The notes under the pieces were generated by a model that saw nothing but the letters and a program-made list of their open reading frames with translations, did no database searches and was not told the DNA's origin. A stretch of 64,000 nt of DNA from contig JAUJNG010000009.1 in assembly GCA_030448265.1 (NCBI GenBank), positions 1 through 64,000 on the forward strand. Reading direction: 5' to 3'. The translations under genes and the position numbers were made by a program. The stretch comes from Abditibacterium sp. (lineage in GTDB: Bacteria > Armatimonadota > Abditibacteriia > Abditibacteriales > Abditibacteriaceae). Positions 38,350-47,234 of the stretch are shown piece by piece (the first letter of the stretch is position 1; each line of letters opens with the position of its first letter).

Positions 38350-39272
38350 TAGAAGTAGCCTTCGCGTTTGCGGTCTTCCATCGCGGTTTCGCTCCGTTGG
38401 TCGTCGGCGCGCGTGCCGCGTTCGGTCTGGCGCGCCGCCGCGACTTCGGCCACGATATGATCCAGGCTCGACGCGATGGAATCGACCGCGCCGGTGCAGG
38501 TCACGTCGCCGATGGTGCGAAAGCGCACGATGCGTTCTTCCACCACCTCATCAAGCTGCGGGCTGACGAATCCGGTTTCGGCATCGAGCCACGCTCTACC
38601 GCGCTGAAAAACGCGGCGCGGGTGCGAGAAATAAAGGTTGGGAAGCGGGATGTTTTCGGCCTGAATGTATTGCCAGACATCCATTTCCGTCCAGTTGGAA
38701 AGCGGAAAAACCCGAAAATGCTCGCCGAAGGCTTTGCGGCCATTGAAAATGTTCCACAGTTCGGGACGCTGGTTTTTCGGCTCCCACTGCCCGAAAGCGT
38801 CGCGGTGACTAAAAAAACGTTCTTTGGCGCGCGCTTTTTCTTCGTCGCGCCGCCCGCCGCCCAGCATCGCGTCGAAACCGTGTTTTTCGATGGTTTCGAG
38901 GAGCGTCACGGTTTGAATCGAGTTGCGCGACGCAGTAGGGCCGGTTTCTTCGACGGCGGTGCCTCTGTCAATCGAATCCTGCACATAGCCCACCACCAGA
39001 TGCGCTTCGTAATCGCGCACGAATTGGTCGCGGTAGGCGATGGTTTCGGGAAAGTTGTGGCCGGTATCGACGTGAACCAGTGGAAAGGGAATTTTGGCGG
39101 GATGAAACGCCTTGCGTGCGAGGTGCGCCATCACGATGGAGTCTTTGCCGCCCGAAAAGAGCAGGCCAGGATTCTCAAACTGCGCTGCGGTTTCGCGCAG
39201 CACGAAGATCGCCTCGCTTTCCAATTCGCGCAGGTGGGAGAGATGAATGGGGGTCACAATTTCGACGGACAT
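38349..39272 (-). CDS. cysD: sulfate adenylyltransferase subunit 2
   Basis: PP-loop ATP pyrophosphatase subunit of ATP sulfurylase. The PP-loop LLFSGGKDSIVMAHLA is at about residue 35, VHVDTGHNFPETI at about 62, and GGGRRDEEKARAKERFFS and FPLSNWTEMDVWQYI further on. The C-terminus ends EDRKREGYF, the CysD signature. I chose ATG 39272 (MSVEIVTPIHLSHLRELE); a longer reading to 39437 adds non-conserved residues. The C-terminal 25 residues before EDRKREG are Arg/Ala-rich. Confidence 0.94.
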   Translation of the reverse strand: MSVEIVTPIHLSHLRELESEAIFVLRETAAQFENPGLLFSGGKDSIVMAHLARKAFHPAKIPFPLVHVDTGHNFPETIAYRDQFVRDYEAHLVVGYVQDSIDRGTAVEETGPTASRNSIQTVTLLETIEKHGFDAMLGGGRRDEEKARAKERFFSHRDAFGQWEPKNQRPELWNIFNGRKAFGEHFRVFPLSNWTEMDVWQYIQAENIPLPNLYFSHPRRVFQRGRAWLDAETGFVSPQLDEVVEERIVRFRTIGDVTCTGAVDSIASSLDHIVAEVAAARQTERGTRADDQRSETAMEDRKREGYF

Positions 39273-39449
39273 GAGACTTAAACCGCCAGAGTATAGCCGC
39301 GCGGCGCACCCTGAGCGGCGCTTCGGGCTTGAAATCCTATCTCGGAGGCAGACTTTGAACTTTTGCTTCCGCTCTGACGGCCTAAAAACGACTTCGCTGC
39401 AACTTTGTGTCAAACTTTCCCACCAATTCGCGCCCAAATTGGATCCCTT

Positions 39450-41384
39450 ATGCTGATTTCCTGGTTGCCCTGCGCCGCTTTAGTGGCACTATTGTGTGTT
39501 TCGATGGCGTCGTCTGGCGCCGCCGCGCCCGTCCCCGAGGAGCCCTCAAAACTTTTGGCGACGCTCAAACCGTCTCACCCGCGCCTTCTGGTTTCGAGTT
39601 CGACGTGGGAACAACTCCAAGCCCGCCGCCGCCAGGATGCGGCGCTCGATGCCTTTTTGAAGCGCGGCGAAGTCGAAGCGCGCGCGCTTCTGGACGCGCC
39701 GCCCGTCGTTTATAAAAAAGAAGGCCGGCGCTTGCTGAGCGTATCGCGCACCGTGCTGCGCCGCGTAGTGCTGTTGAGCTGGCACGCGCGCTTGACGGGA
39801 GATCGGGCGCTTGTGGAGCGCGCGCAGACCGAAATGCTGGCGGTGGCAGCGTTTGCCGATTGGAATCCGAGTCATTTTCTCGATGTCGCCGAAATGACGG
39901 CGGCGCTCGCGCTGGGCTACGACTGGCTTTATCACGACCTGGATGTTGGCGCCCGCCAGACCATTCAAACGGCGATCATCGAAAAAGGTCTGCGCGCGGG
40001 ACTGGCGCATCCTGGGTGGATGAAAACGCGCAACAACTGGAACTCGGTGTGCCACGCCGGCATGGTTCTGGGCGCGCTTGCGGTCGCCGAAAACGAGCCG
40101 GTTCTGGCCGCGCAAACGCTGCAAAATGCCAAAGATTTCAACCATTTCGGCCTCGAACCGTATGCGCCGGACGGCGTTTATCCCGAAGGCGCGAGTTATT
40201 GGAATTACGGCACTTCGTTTCAAGTGCTGCTGCTGGCGGCGCTCGAATCGGCGCTCGGAACCGATTGGGGTCTGAGCCAAAGCCCTGGTTTTTTGCCCAG
40301 CGCGGGGGTTTTGGAGCAAATCAAAGGGCCAACCGGCACTTATTTCAACTTTTTCGACAGCGGCGAAAAATCCGGTCTGGAGGCGACGTTTTTCTGGTTC
40401 GCACGAAAGCTGAATCAGCCCGCTTTACTCGAACCACAGCGCTCTCATTTGGCGGCTTACACGGCGCAGACCAAACCGCCCGCCGCCGATTCGCAGAGTA
40501 ACCGCTTGTTGCCGCTCGCCGCGTTGTGGTGGCCCGCTTCCACGCCTCGAAGTGCGCCCCAAACGGCGGCAGCGCCGCTTGGCTGGATGGGTCGCGGGGA
40601 AAACCCGCTCGCCACGTTTCGCGAACGCTGGGACGACCCCAACGCGATGTTTCTGGCGCTCAAAGGCGGGCGCGCTTCGCTCAATCACGGCCACATGGAT
40701 GCCGGAAGTTTCGTTTTCGAATCCGATGGTGTGCGCTGGGCGCGCGACCTGGGGATGCAGGATTACAACTCGCTCGAATCCAAAGGCATCGGTTTGTGGG
40801 ACAGCAAGCAAAATGGCGGACGCTGGAGCGTTTTTCGCCTCAACAACTTCAGCCACAACACGCTTTCCATCAATAATCAACTGCATCAGGCCGCAGGCCA
40901 GGCCCAAATCACCCACTTTTCGGATGCCAGAGACGCGGGCGCCATCGTCGATTTGACGCCCGTTTTCGCCGGACAAGCGAGCCGCGTCACGCGCGGGTTC
41001 GCCTTTCGCGGCGGCAGCCACGTCTTGATTCGAGACGAAATCGAGGGTCTCAAAGCGGGCGACACAGTGCGCTGGGCGATGCTCACCAAAGCTAACATCG
41101 AAGTTTCCGCCGATGGCACGGAGGCGGTTTTAGGTCAGGACGGCCAAAAACTGCGCGTTTTGCTCCAGGCGCCGGAGGGAGCCAAATTCGAGGTCATTTC
41201 CGCCGATCCGCCCCGTGATTTTGACGCGCCCAATCCCGATTCGCGCTTTTTAGTCGCCTCTTTCACGGCTCCGGCGTCGGGAAAACTGAGTTGGTCAGTG
41301 AGGTTACAGCGCGCCGACGGCAACGCGGGCGAGCCTTTGACGCAGGTCGAATTGAAAAACTGGCCGTTGGCGGCGGCACAGTGA
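39450..41384 (+). CDS. secreted heparinase II/III-like polysaccharide lyase
   Basis: 644 residues from ATG 39450, with signal peptide MLISWLPCAALVALLCVSMA. The first half is an (alpha/alpha) toroid: GYDWLYHDL, NNWNSVCHAGMVLGALA, EGASYWNYGTSFQVL with the conserved Tyr/Trp residues. The second half is a beta-sandwich beginning LNHGHMDAGSFVFESDG, the Hepar_II_III hallmark with catalytic/metal His. Likely cleaves uronic-acid polysaccharides outside the membrane; substrate unknown. Divergent from cysD. Confidence 0.82.
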   Translation: MLISWLPCAALVALLCVSMASSGAAAPVPEEPSKLLATLKPSHPRLLVSSSTWEQLQARRRQDAALDAFLKRGEVEARALLDAPPVVYKKEGRRLLSVSRTVLRRVVLLSWHARLTGDRALVERAQTEMLAVAAFADWNPSHFLDVAEMTAALALGYDWLYHDLDVGARQTIQTAIIEKGLRAGLAHPGWMKTRNNWNSVCHAGMVLGALAVAENEPVLAAQTLQNAKDFNHFGLEPYAPDGVYPEGASYWNYGTSFQVLLLAALESALGTDWGLSQSPGFLPSAGVLEQIKGPTGTYFNFFDSGEKSGLEATFFWFARKLNQPALLEPQRSHLAAYTAQTKPPAADSQSNRLLPLAALWWPASTPRSAPQTAAAPLGWMGRGENPLATFRERWDDPNAMFLALKGGRASLNHGHMDAGSFVFESDGVRWARDLGMQDYNSLESKGIGLWDSKQNGGRWSVFRLNNFSHNTLSINNQLHQAAGQAQITHFSDARDAGAIVDLTPVFAGQASRVTRGFAFRGGSHVLIRDEIEGLKAGDTVRWAMLTKANIEVSADGTEAVLGQDGQKLRVLLQAPEGAKFEVISADPPRDFDAPNPDSRFLVASFTAPASGKLSWSVRLQRADGNAGEPLTQVELKNWPLAAAQ

Positions 41385-41396
41385 GAAACGCGAAGT

Positions 41397-41574
41397 GCCG
41401 GTTAACCTCCCCCGACGTCGCCCAGAGGGCACCCGACTTCGTAAGGAGGGGAGATTCACTGCGACTGTCTCCATTTCACTCAAACGTCCAAGTAAAAACG
41501 TGCAGTTGCACGCTCGACTCCCCTCCTTACGAAGTCGGGTGCCCTCTGGGCGACGTCGGGGGAGGTTAACCGGC
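41397..41574. repeat. 57-bp perfect inverted repeat
   Basis: Arms 41397-41453 and 41518-41574 match without error by eye; both contain CGCCCAGAGGGCACCCGACT, shared with repeats at 10343 and 50835. The 64-base loop has nothing recognisable. It lies between the lyase and E2 genes. Confidence 0.9.
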
Positions 41575-41681
41575 AGGTGGAGCGAAAAATCACGCTAAAA
41601 AAGCGCTATTTCGCAAACGAAGCGGAATTGACGCGGCGGCTTTGCTAAATTTTAGGGGGACAGCAAAAGGAACCCTCTCTT

Positions 41682-43019
41682 ATGGCCGAATTTAAATTGC
41701 CGACTCTGGGCGAAAGCGCGACATCGGGCGTGGTCGCCAAGGTTTTAGTCAACCCTGGCGACAGCGTGAGCGCCGACCAATCCATTCTCGAACTCGAAAC
41801 CGACAAAGCCGTTCTCGAAGTGCCCTCCACCGTCGCGGGCGTCGTCAAAGAACTGCTCGTCAAAACCGGCGACACCGTGTCGGTTGACCAGCCGATTTTC
41901 ACCTACGAAGACGGCGCCGCGCCCGCCAATGGCAGCGCAGCCCAGTCGCAAACTGCGCCCGTCGAGCAAACCGCCTCCAGCGCCGCCAAAGTGCCCGCGC
42001 CATCCAATGGCACGGCGCCCGCCGCGACACCGGTCAAAAACGATGGCATGGTCGATACCGCTTCGCCCGTCGGCACGCAGGCGCCTGCGCCGGTCGTCAA
42101 CACGCCTGGCGAAGTGAAAGAACCCGTCGCCGCTTCGCCCTCGATTCGCCGCATGGCGCGCGAAGCGGGCGTTGATATTTACGCCGTCAAAGGCTCCGGA
42201 ATCGGCGGGCGCATCACGGAAAACGACATTCAAAACTTCGGCAAATCCCAGGAAATTGCGCCCGCGATTTCAAGCGGCATTCAGATGCCCGCCCTGCCCG
42301 ATTTTTCCAAACTCGGCGAAGTCAATCGCGTGGCGATGAGCGGCATTCGCCGTGCGACTTCAACGCAAATGGAGCGCGCCTGGACGATTCCGCACGTCAC
42401 GCAGTTCGACAAGTGCGACAGCACCAATTTCGACGCTTTCCGCAAACAATACGCGGCTCTGGTCGAAAAACGCGGCGCCAAACTCACGCCAACCGCGATT
42501 CTGCTCAAAATCACCGTCGCCGCGCTCAAAAAGTTCCCCAACTTCAATGCCAGCATCGATTTTGCGGCCAGCGAAGTAGTGCAGAAGAGGTTTTACAACG
42601 TCGGCGTCGCGGTCGATACGCCGCGCGGCCTGGTCGTTCCGGTGATTAAAAATGTCGAAAGCAAAGGCATTATCGAACTCGCGGTCGAACTGGGCGAAAT
42701 CGCCGCGACGGCGCGCGAAGGCAAGCTCAAACCCGAACAGATGAGCGGCGGAACCTTCACGCTCACCAATCTGGGCGGCATCGGCGGCACCGGTTTCACG
42801 CCGATTGTCAACACCCCCGAAGTGGCGATTCTGGGCATCGCGCGCGGCGCCATCGAACCGGTCTGGAACAAAGAAACCAACCAATTCGAGCCGAAAATGA
42901 TGATGCCGCTCTGCCTGAGCTACGACCACCGCGTCATCGACGGCGCCGACGGCGCGCGCTTCACCCGCTTCATCGCGGGGATGATCGAAGAACCGGCTTT
43001 GATTGCTCTCGAAAGCTAA
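41682..43019 (+). CDS. dihydrolipoamide acyltransferase (E2)
   Basis: Core subunit of a 2-oxo-acid dehydrogenase complex. One lipoyl domain (1-76) with the lipoylated Lys42 in ETDKAVLEV. A Pro/Ala linker (80-145). A peripheral-subunit-binding domain (about 148-188, SPSIRRMAREAGVDI ... GRITENDIQ). The catalytic domain ends with HRVIDGADGARF (HxxxDG). Acyl specificity (pyruvate, 2-oxoglutarate or branched-chain) is not clear. E3 follows directly; E1 is not in the window. Confidence 0.9.
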   Translation: MAEFKLPTLGESATSGVVAKVLVNPGDSVSADQSILELETDKAVLEVPSTVAGVVKELLVKTGDTVSVDQPIFTYEDGAAPANGSAAQSQTAPVEQTASSAAKVPAPSNGTAPAATPVKNDGMVDTASPVGTQAPAPVVNTPGEVKEPVAASPSIRRMAREAGVDIYAVKGSGIGGRITENDIQNFGKSQEIAPAISSGIQMPALPDFSKLGEVNRVAMSGIRRATSTQMERAWTIPHVTQFDKCDSTNFDAFRKQYAALVEKRGAKLTPTAILLKITVAALKKFPNFNASIDFAASEVVQKRFYNVGVAVDTPRGLVVPVIKNVESKGIIELAVELGEIAATAREGKLKPEQMSGGTFTLTNLGGIGGTGFTPIVNTPEVAILGIARGAIEPVWNKETNQFEPKMMMPLCLSYDHRVIDGADGARFTRFIAGMIEEPALIALES

Positions 43020-43025
43020 ATAAAC

Positions 43026-43134
43026 TTTTCAACACAGAGAACACAGAGAAACAGAGGAAATCAGAGGGTTTTAAGGAGTTTTTTCTTTAACCCCTTTGTT
43101 TTCCTCTGTTTCTCTGTGTTCTTTGTGTTGAAAA
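43026..43134. repeat. 35-bp inverted repeat, CACAGAG family
   Basis: TTTTCAACACAGAGAACACA and 15 further bases pair with 43100-43134 with one mismatch. It separates E2 from E3 and could weaken read-through between them. Confidence 0.85.
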
Positions 43135-43143
43135 AACAAAATC

Positions 43144-44556
43144 ATGTCTCATACATCTTTAGTTGTTATCGGCGGCGGGCCTGGCGGTTATGCCGCCGCG
43201 TTTTTGGCCGCCGACCTCGGCATTCAAACCACTCTCATCGACCTCGAAGCCAATCCTGGCGGCGTCTGTCTCTATCGCGGCTGCATTCCCTCCAAAACCC
43301 TGCTTCACGCCGCCAAAGTCATCACCGAAGCCCGCGAAGCCGCGCACTACGGCCTGTCGTTCGGCGAACCGCAAATCGATCTCGACAAACTGCGCGGCTT
43401 TGAACTGGGCGTGGTGCAAAAACTCACCGGCGGCACGGGCCAGCTCGCCAAAGCCCGAAGAATCAACTACATCCAGGGCCGCGCGACTTTTAAAAGCAAC
43501 AAATCGCTCAATGTCAAAACCGAAAAGGGCGATGACGAACTGACATTCGACCACGCCATTTTAGCGACCGGTAGCCGTCCCGCCGTGATTCCGGCGTTCG
43601 ATATCGGCTCCAAACGCATCATGGATTCGACCGCCGCGCTTTTGCTCGAAGATGTTCCCCCCAAGCTGCTGGTGATTGGCGGCGGCTACATCGGCCTCGA
43701 ACTGGGCAGCGTTTACGCGGCGCTGGGCAGCAAAGTCAGCGTCGTGGAAGCGACTTCGGGACTTTTGCCAGGCGCCGACCGCGATTTAGTTTCGATTTTG
43801 CAAAAGCGGCTCGAAGGCGCCTTTCACGAAATCGCGCTCGACACCAAAGTGGCGCAACTTAAGGAAGTGAAAAATGGCATTCATGTCCGCTTCGAGGGCA
43901 AGCATCCTGGCGAAACCACCTTCGACAAAGTGCTGATTTCAGTCGGCCGCACGCCCAACACGCGCGATTTAGGTTTGGAAAACACCGCGATTGAACTCGA
44001 CAAGCGCGGTTTCGTGCCGGTGAATGGCGCGCGCCAAACCGTCGAGCCGACGATTTACGCCATCGGCGACATCGCGGGCGACCCGATGCTGGCGCACAAA
44101 GCGAGTCACGAAGGCCGCGTCGCGGTCGAGCACATCGCCGGACACGACGTAGTTTTCGAGCCGAGCGCGATTCCCGCCGTGATTTTCACCGATCCCGAAC
44201 TCGCCTGGGCCGGCCTCACCGAAACGCAGGCGGCGAAAATGGAAAAGAAAATCAAAGTCGCCAAATTCCCCTGGCCCGCGAGCGGTCGCGCCGTGACTTT
44301 AGATCGCACCGACGGCCTCACCAAATTGATTCTGGAGCCGGAAACCAATCGGATTTTAGGCATCGGCATCGCGGGAAGCGGCGCGGGCGAACTGCTCGCC
44401 GAGGGCGTTCTGGCCATCGAAATGGGCGCCAACGCCGACGATTTGAAACTGTCGATTCACGCTCATCCGACGCTTTCGGAAACGGTGATGGAAGCGGCGG
44501 AAGTGACCTTCGGGCAGGCCACGCATATCAAAGCGGCGGCGCCGAAATCGAATTAA
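43144..44556 (+). CDS. lpdA: dihydrolipoyl dehydrogenase (E3)
   Basis: FAD flavoenzyme that reoxidises dihydrolipoamide with NAD+. FAD loop GGGPGGYAAAF, redox disulfide in GGVCLYRGCIPSK (Cys42, Cys47; the usual sequence is GGTCLNVGCIPSK), NAD loop IGGGYIGLELGSVYAALG, and the C-terminal active-site HAHPTLSE. 470 residues, normal. It follows E2. Confidence 0.95.
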   Translation: MSHTSLVVIGGGPGGYAAAFLAADLGIQTTLIDLEANPGGVCLYRGCIPSKTLLHAAKVITEAREAAHYGLSFGEPQIDLDKLRGFELGVVQKLTGGTGQLAKARRINYIQGRATFKSNKSLNVKTEKGDDELTFDHAILATGSRPAVIPAFDIGSKRIMDSTAALLLEDVPPKLLVIGGGYIGLELGSVYAALGSKVSVVEATSGLLPGADRDLVSILQKRLEGAFHEIALDTKVAQLKEVKNGIHVRFEGKHPGETTFDKVLISVGRTPNTRDLGLENTAIELDKRGFVPVNGARQTVEPTIYAIGDIAGDPMLAHKASHEGRVAVEHIAGHDVVFEPSAIPAVIFTDPELAWAGLTETQAAKMEKKIKVAKFPWPASGRAVTLDRTDGLTKLILEPETNRILGIGIAGSGAGELLAEGVLAIEMGANADDLKLSIHAHPTLSETVMEAAEVTFGQATHIKAAAPKSN

Positions 44557-44560
44557 AAAA

Positions 44561-44621
44561 GCGGGGCTTGCGCCCTCTTCCAATCGGTGCGTTCTCGATT
44601 GGAAGAGGACGTAAGTCCCGC
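44561..44621. repeat. REP-like palindrome, copy 3
   Basis: GCGGGGCTTGCGCCCTCTTC on the left; the right arm ends with GACGTAAGTCCCGC. Same CTTCCAATCG / CGATTGGAAG core as the other copies. Starts four bases after the E3 stop and may act as its terminator. Confidence 0.88.
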
Positions 44622-44662
44622 TTAAACAGCCTCTGAAACCATTTGAGTTAGGAGTAAGCGCC

Positions 44663-45139
44663 ATGAATCTGGAAAAAAGATTGTTGGGGTCGGGACTGGA
44701 CAAAAAATGGTTCAGGATGGACAACCCATTGTTCGGAATGCTCTCCCTTGGATTCGGAATGGCCTATATAGGTTCGGCCATTGGTTCTTCTGGGCACGGT
44801 GCCGTTGCGGGCCTCGTTTTTCTTGCGTTGTCCCTAATTTTGGGCCTTGCTGAGATGCGCGACAAACGCAATGGCACAGGCCTGCTCGGCGGCGGACTCC
44901 TCATCGAAAAGATTGCTTTTCTTCGTTATATCGAGGAACATCCCGAAACATTTCAAGATGGACATCACCAAACCATAATGGGCACTGACGACGATGTGCG
45001 GCGGCTGAAAAGCGGCGGCGAATATACGGCGGCTCTTCGTCTCTACCGTGAACTTCATCCTGACGTTTCACTCCAAGACGCTATGATTGCCCTTGAGGCG
45101 CTTACAAGACCAAAACCCGCCGAGAGTTCGCTCGACTAA
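44663..45139 (+). CDS. small hypothetical membrane protein
   Basis: 158 residues with two adjacent membrane segments (about 25-42 and 47-62). The soluble C-terminal half includes EYTAALRLYRELHPDVSLQD followed by AMIALEAL, which resembles the helical C-terminal domain of ribosomal L7/L12-like adaptor proteins (LYREhT-xSLKEAKxxVE). Function unknown. A GGAG ribosome binding site precedes the ATG. The last ten codons (RPKPAESSLD) lie inside the left arm of a long palindrome shared with the fic gene. AT-richer than its neighbours. Confidence 0.7.
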   Translation: MNLEKRLLGSGLDKKWFRMDNPLFGMLSLGFGMAYIGSAIGSSGHGAVAGLVFLALSLILGLAEMRDKRNGTGLLGGGLLIEKIAFLRYIEEHPETFQDGHHQTIMGTDDDVRRLKSGGEYTAALRLYRELHPDVSLQDAMIALEALTRPKPAESSLD

Positions 45140-45282
45140 AGTCGGCGCTATGGGCGGCTGCGCCGCTAACTTTCGGCCTGCGCCGAAACATCCTCTGGGT
45201 TGTTTTCCCGCGCAGGCGGGAAGTTAGCACGAAGTGCCCATAGCGCCGACTTCAGTCGAGCGAACTCTCGGCGGGTTTTGGT
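45109..45282. repeat. 46-bp inverted repeat covering the 3' ends of two convergent genes
   Basis: Arms 45109-45154 and 45237-45282 differ at a single position. Partial pairing continues inward (GCTAACTTYC ... CCTGCGC). The left arm encodes the last residues and TAA of the small membrane protein; the right arm encodes residues near the end of Fic. The single mismatch falls in that stop codon (TAA against a mirrored TGA). Confidence 0.9.
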
Positions 45283-46437
45283 TTTCAATTCTCTTCCTCA
45301 GCATCCAAAATTTCTGAATGGGCCGCGCCACGAAAACCCGCGCGCGTTTTCCCTCGGTTTCCTCCAAAACTCCCGCGCTCATCAGCTTTTCAACCACCAA
45401 CTGCGCGCCGCGCCGCGAAACATCCAGCGTTTTTTGCGTGCCCGCAATCGTGAGCGTGGGCGCTTCAAACAGCGCGTCCATCAAACGCAGGACGTTGGCC
45501 GAAGCATTTTGACTTTGCAATTCGTCGCGCAGCTTTTTTTGCAGCCGCGTCGCGCGCGCGGCGCGCGCTACGGCGTCGCGGCTTTGCAGGCGCACGCCGC
45601 GCAGGAAAAACTCGATCCATTCCCCCCACGCGCCGCGCCGCGAGACTTCGAGCAAGCCATCGTAGTAATCGCGGCGATGGCGCTCGAAATAGCCGCTCAA
45701 ATATAAGAGCGGACGCGGCAAAACGCCCTGGGCGCAGAGCAGCAGCGAGAGCAGCAAGCGCCCGATGCGACCGTTGCCGTCCCAGAACGGATGAATGGTT
45801 TCAAACTGGTAATGGATGAGAGCCAATCGCACCAGAAGCGGCAGCTTCGAAGGCGCGTGGAGATATTTTTCCAGATCGTAAAGCGCCGCCTGCATTTCGG
45901 GCGGCGGCGGGGGCACGAAGCGCGCCGTTTCCAGATTGGTGCCGTCCAGCCCGATATAAACCACGCCGCGCCGAAAATGCCCAGGGTCTTTGGTTTCGCC
46001 GCGCACGCCGCGCATTAAAATGGCGTGAATCTCCTGCAAAAGCGGCAGCGAAATCGGAAATCCGCCCTCGACGCGCGCCAGACCATGCTCCAGAGCCGCC
46101 AGATAATTGGCGACCTCGGCGGCATCGCCGCGTGGCTCGTCCTCGCCCGTCGCTTCAAAAAGCAGCAGTTGCGCCAGTCCCGTCGTCGTGCCTTCGATGC
46201 GCGAGGAAAAAATCGCTTCGCGCCGCGCGAAAGGCCGCGTCAGCAAAAAGGGGTTTTCCAGATTGAGCGCCACGCCCGCCAACTCCTGCAACGCGCCCTG
46301 CGCCCCTGAAACCGCGTCCATCAGTTCCCACGAAGGCTCCAGGGGTGGTTCAAGCGGCGCGGGGACAAACGCCCACACGCCCGTGGCGCGCGCACCAATT
46401 CGCCAGGAAAACCGGCACTGAACTCTTCGCGTCGCAT
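45224..46437 (-). CDS. Fic-domain protein, apparent N-terminal frameshift
   Basis: Fic AMP-transferase family. Active site HPFWDGNGRIGR (about residue 210). An N-terminal inhibitory-helix motif SSRIEGT fits the S/T-xxx-E-G/N of class II Fic proteins, so activity is probably self-restrained. A winged helix follows the Fic core (IAGTQKTLDVSRRGAQLVVE). ATG 46437 gives the family-like start MRREEFSAGFPGELVRAP. The frame then needs one extra base near 46385 to continue into GVWAFVPAPL. The longer frame from TTG 46447 bypasses this but gives an unconserved N-terminus. Mutation or sequence error are both possible. Confidence 0.8.
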
Positions 46438-46439
46438 CT

Positions 46440-46494
46440 GCTACCAAAGTAGCACATCAACCCCGCAATTGCTACTTTGGCGGGCAAAAGTAGC
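46440..46494. promoter_or_regulatory. paired operator-like palindromes upstream of fic
   Basis: A perfect GCTAC-CAAA-GTAGC palindrome (46440-46453) abuts the fic ATG. A second, GCTACTTT-N8-AAAGTAGC (46471-46494), has perfect 8-bp arms. Both share the half-site (AAA)GTAGC. Fic carries a winged helix, so autorepression is plausible but unproven. Confidence 0.65.
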
Positions 46495-46497
46495 ACG

Positions 46498-46527
46498 AAA
46501 AATGGACGCTCCATGCGGAGCGCCCAT
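46498..46527 (-). terminator. terminator of msrA
   Basis: Stem TGGGCGCTCC / GGAGCGTCCA (minus strand) with a GCAT loop, followed by TTTTT. It separates msrA from the fic control region. Confidence 0.8.
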
Positions 46528-46544
46528 TTTTCTCTCAGCTTTGC

Positions 46545-47228
46545 TTTTCAGTTTGTCGCCGAACTTCTCGCGCAGTTTTGCCAGTTTGGGCGCGATCACC
46601 GCGCGGCAATAGGGCGCTTCGGAGTTCGCATCGTAATAATTGAGATGGTAATCCTCGGCGCGGTAAAAATCTTGATTTGCGCGACCTGCGTCACAATCGG
46701 CGCCTTCCAGATGCCCTTGGCGTTGACTTTTTTGATGACATCCTGCGCGATTTTCTTCTCGTTCGCGTTGCGATAGAAAATCACCGAACGGTAGTTGGTG
46801 CCCACATCGGCGCCCTGCTGGTTGAGCGTGGTGGGATCGAGAACCGTGAGCAAAACTTCCACTAAATCGGCGTAGGAAATCACCTTGGGATCGTAGATGA
46901 TGTTGAGCGATTCGGCGTGACCGGTCTGGCCGCTTCCGACTTGTTTATAAGTCGGGTTGGCGGTTTTTCCGCCCGCGTAGCCAGGTTCGGCGTTTTTGAC
47001 ACCGTTGAGTCGCTCGTAAATCGCTTCCATGCTCCAGAAACAGCCGCCGCCCAGCGTCGCAACGGCCATACCCTGCGGAACGGGCGCGGGTTTGACCTGT
47101 TTGGTCGCGGCGCGTGGCGCGGCGGAGGGCCGATTTTGGGGCGCGAGCAAAATGGTCAGCAGCGAAGCACCCGCCAGCAAAGCGAGGGGCCAGAAGCGGG
47201 CGATGCCGCGTTGGGAAATGGGTTTCAT
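46545..47228 (-). pseudogene. msrA: peptide methionine sulfoxide reductase MsrA, C-terminal frameshift
   Basis: N-terminal signal/anchor (residues ~12-30) suggests an exported enzyme. The catalytic Cys is in GGGCFWSMEAIYERL, followed by GYAGG and HAESLNIIYDP, all typical. The frame after IVTQVAQ becomes unrelated and stops at 46596. The expected C-terminus DFYRAEDYHLNYYDANSEAP and CRAVIAPKLAKLREKFG is present intact in the -1 frame. The break is beside a TTTTT run near 46670, so a one-base indel or sequencing error is likely. In the restored frame no stop precedes the terminator. Confidence 0.8.
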
Positions 47229-47234
47229 AGCCCT

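Noticed and set aside
39273-39449. Riboswitch ahead of cysD
   Set aside because: No SAM-type or other known riboswitch core was recognisable; only short unconvincing pairings.
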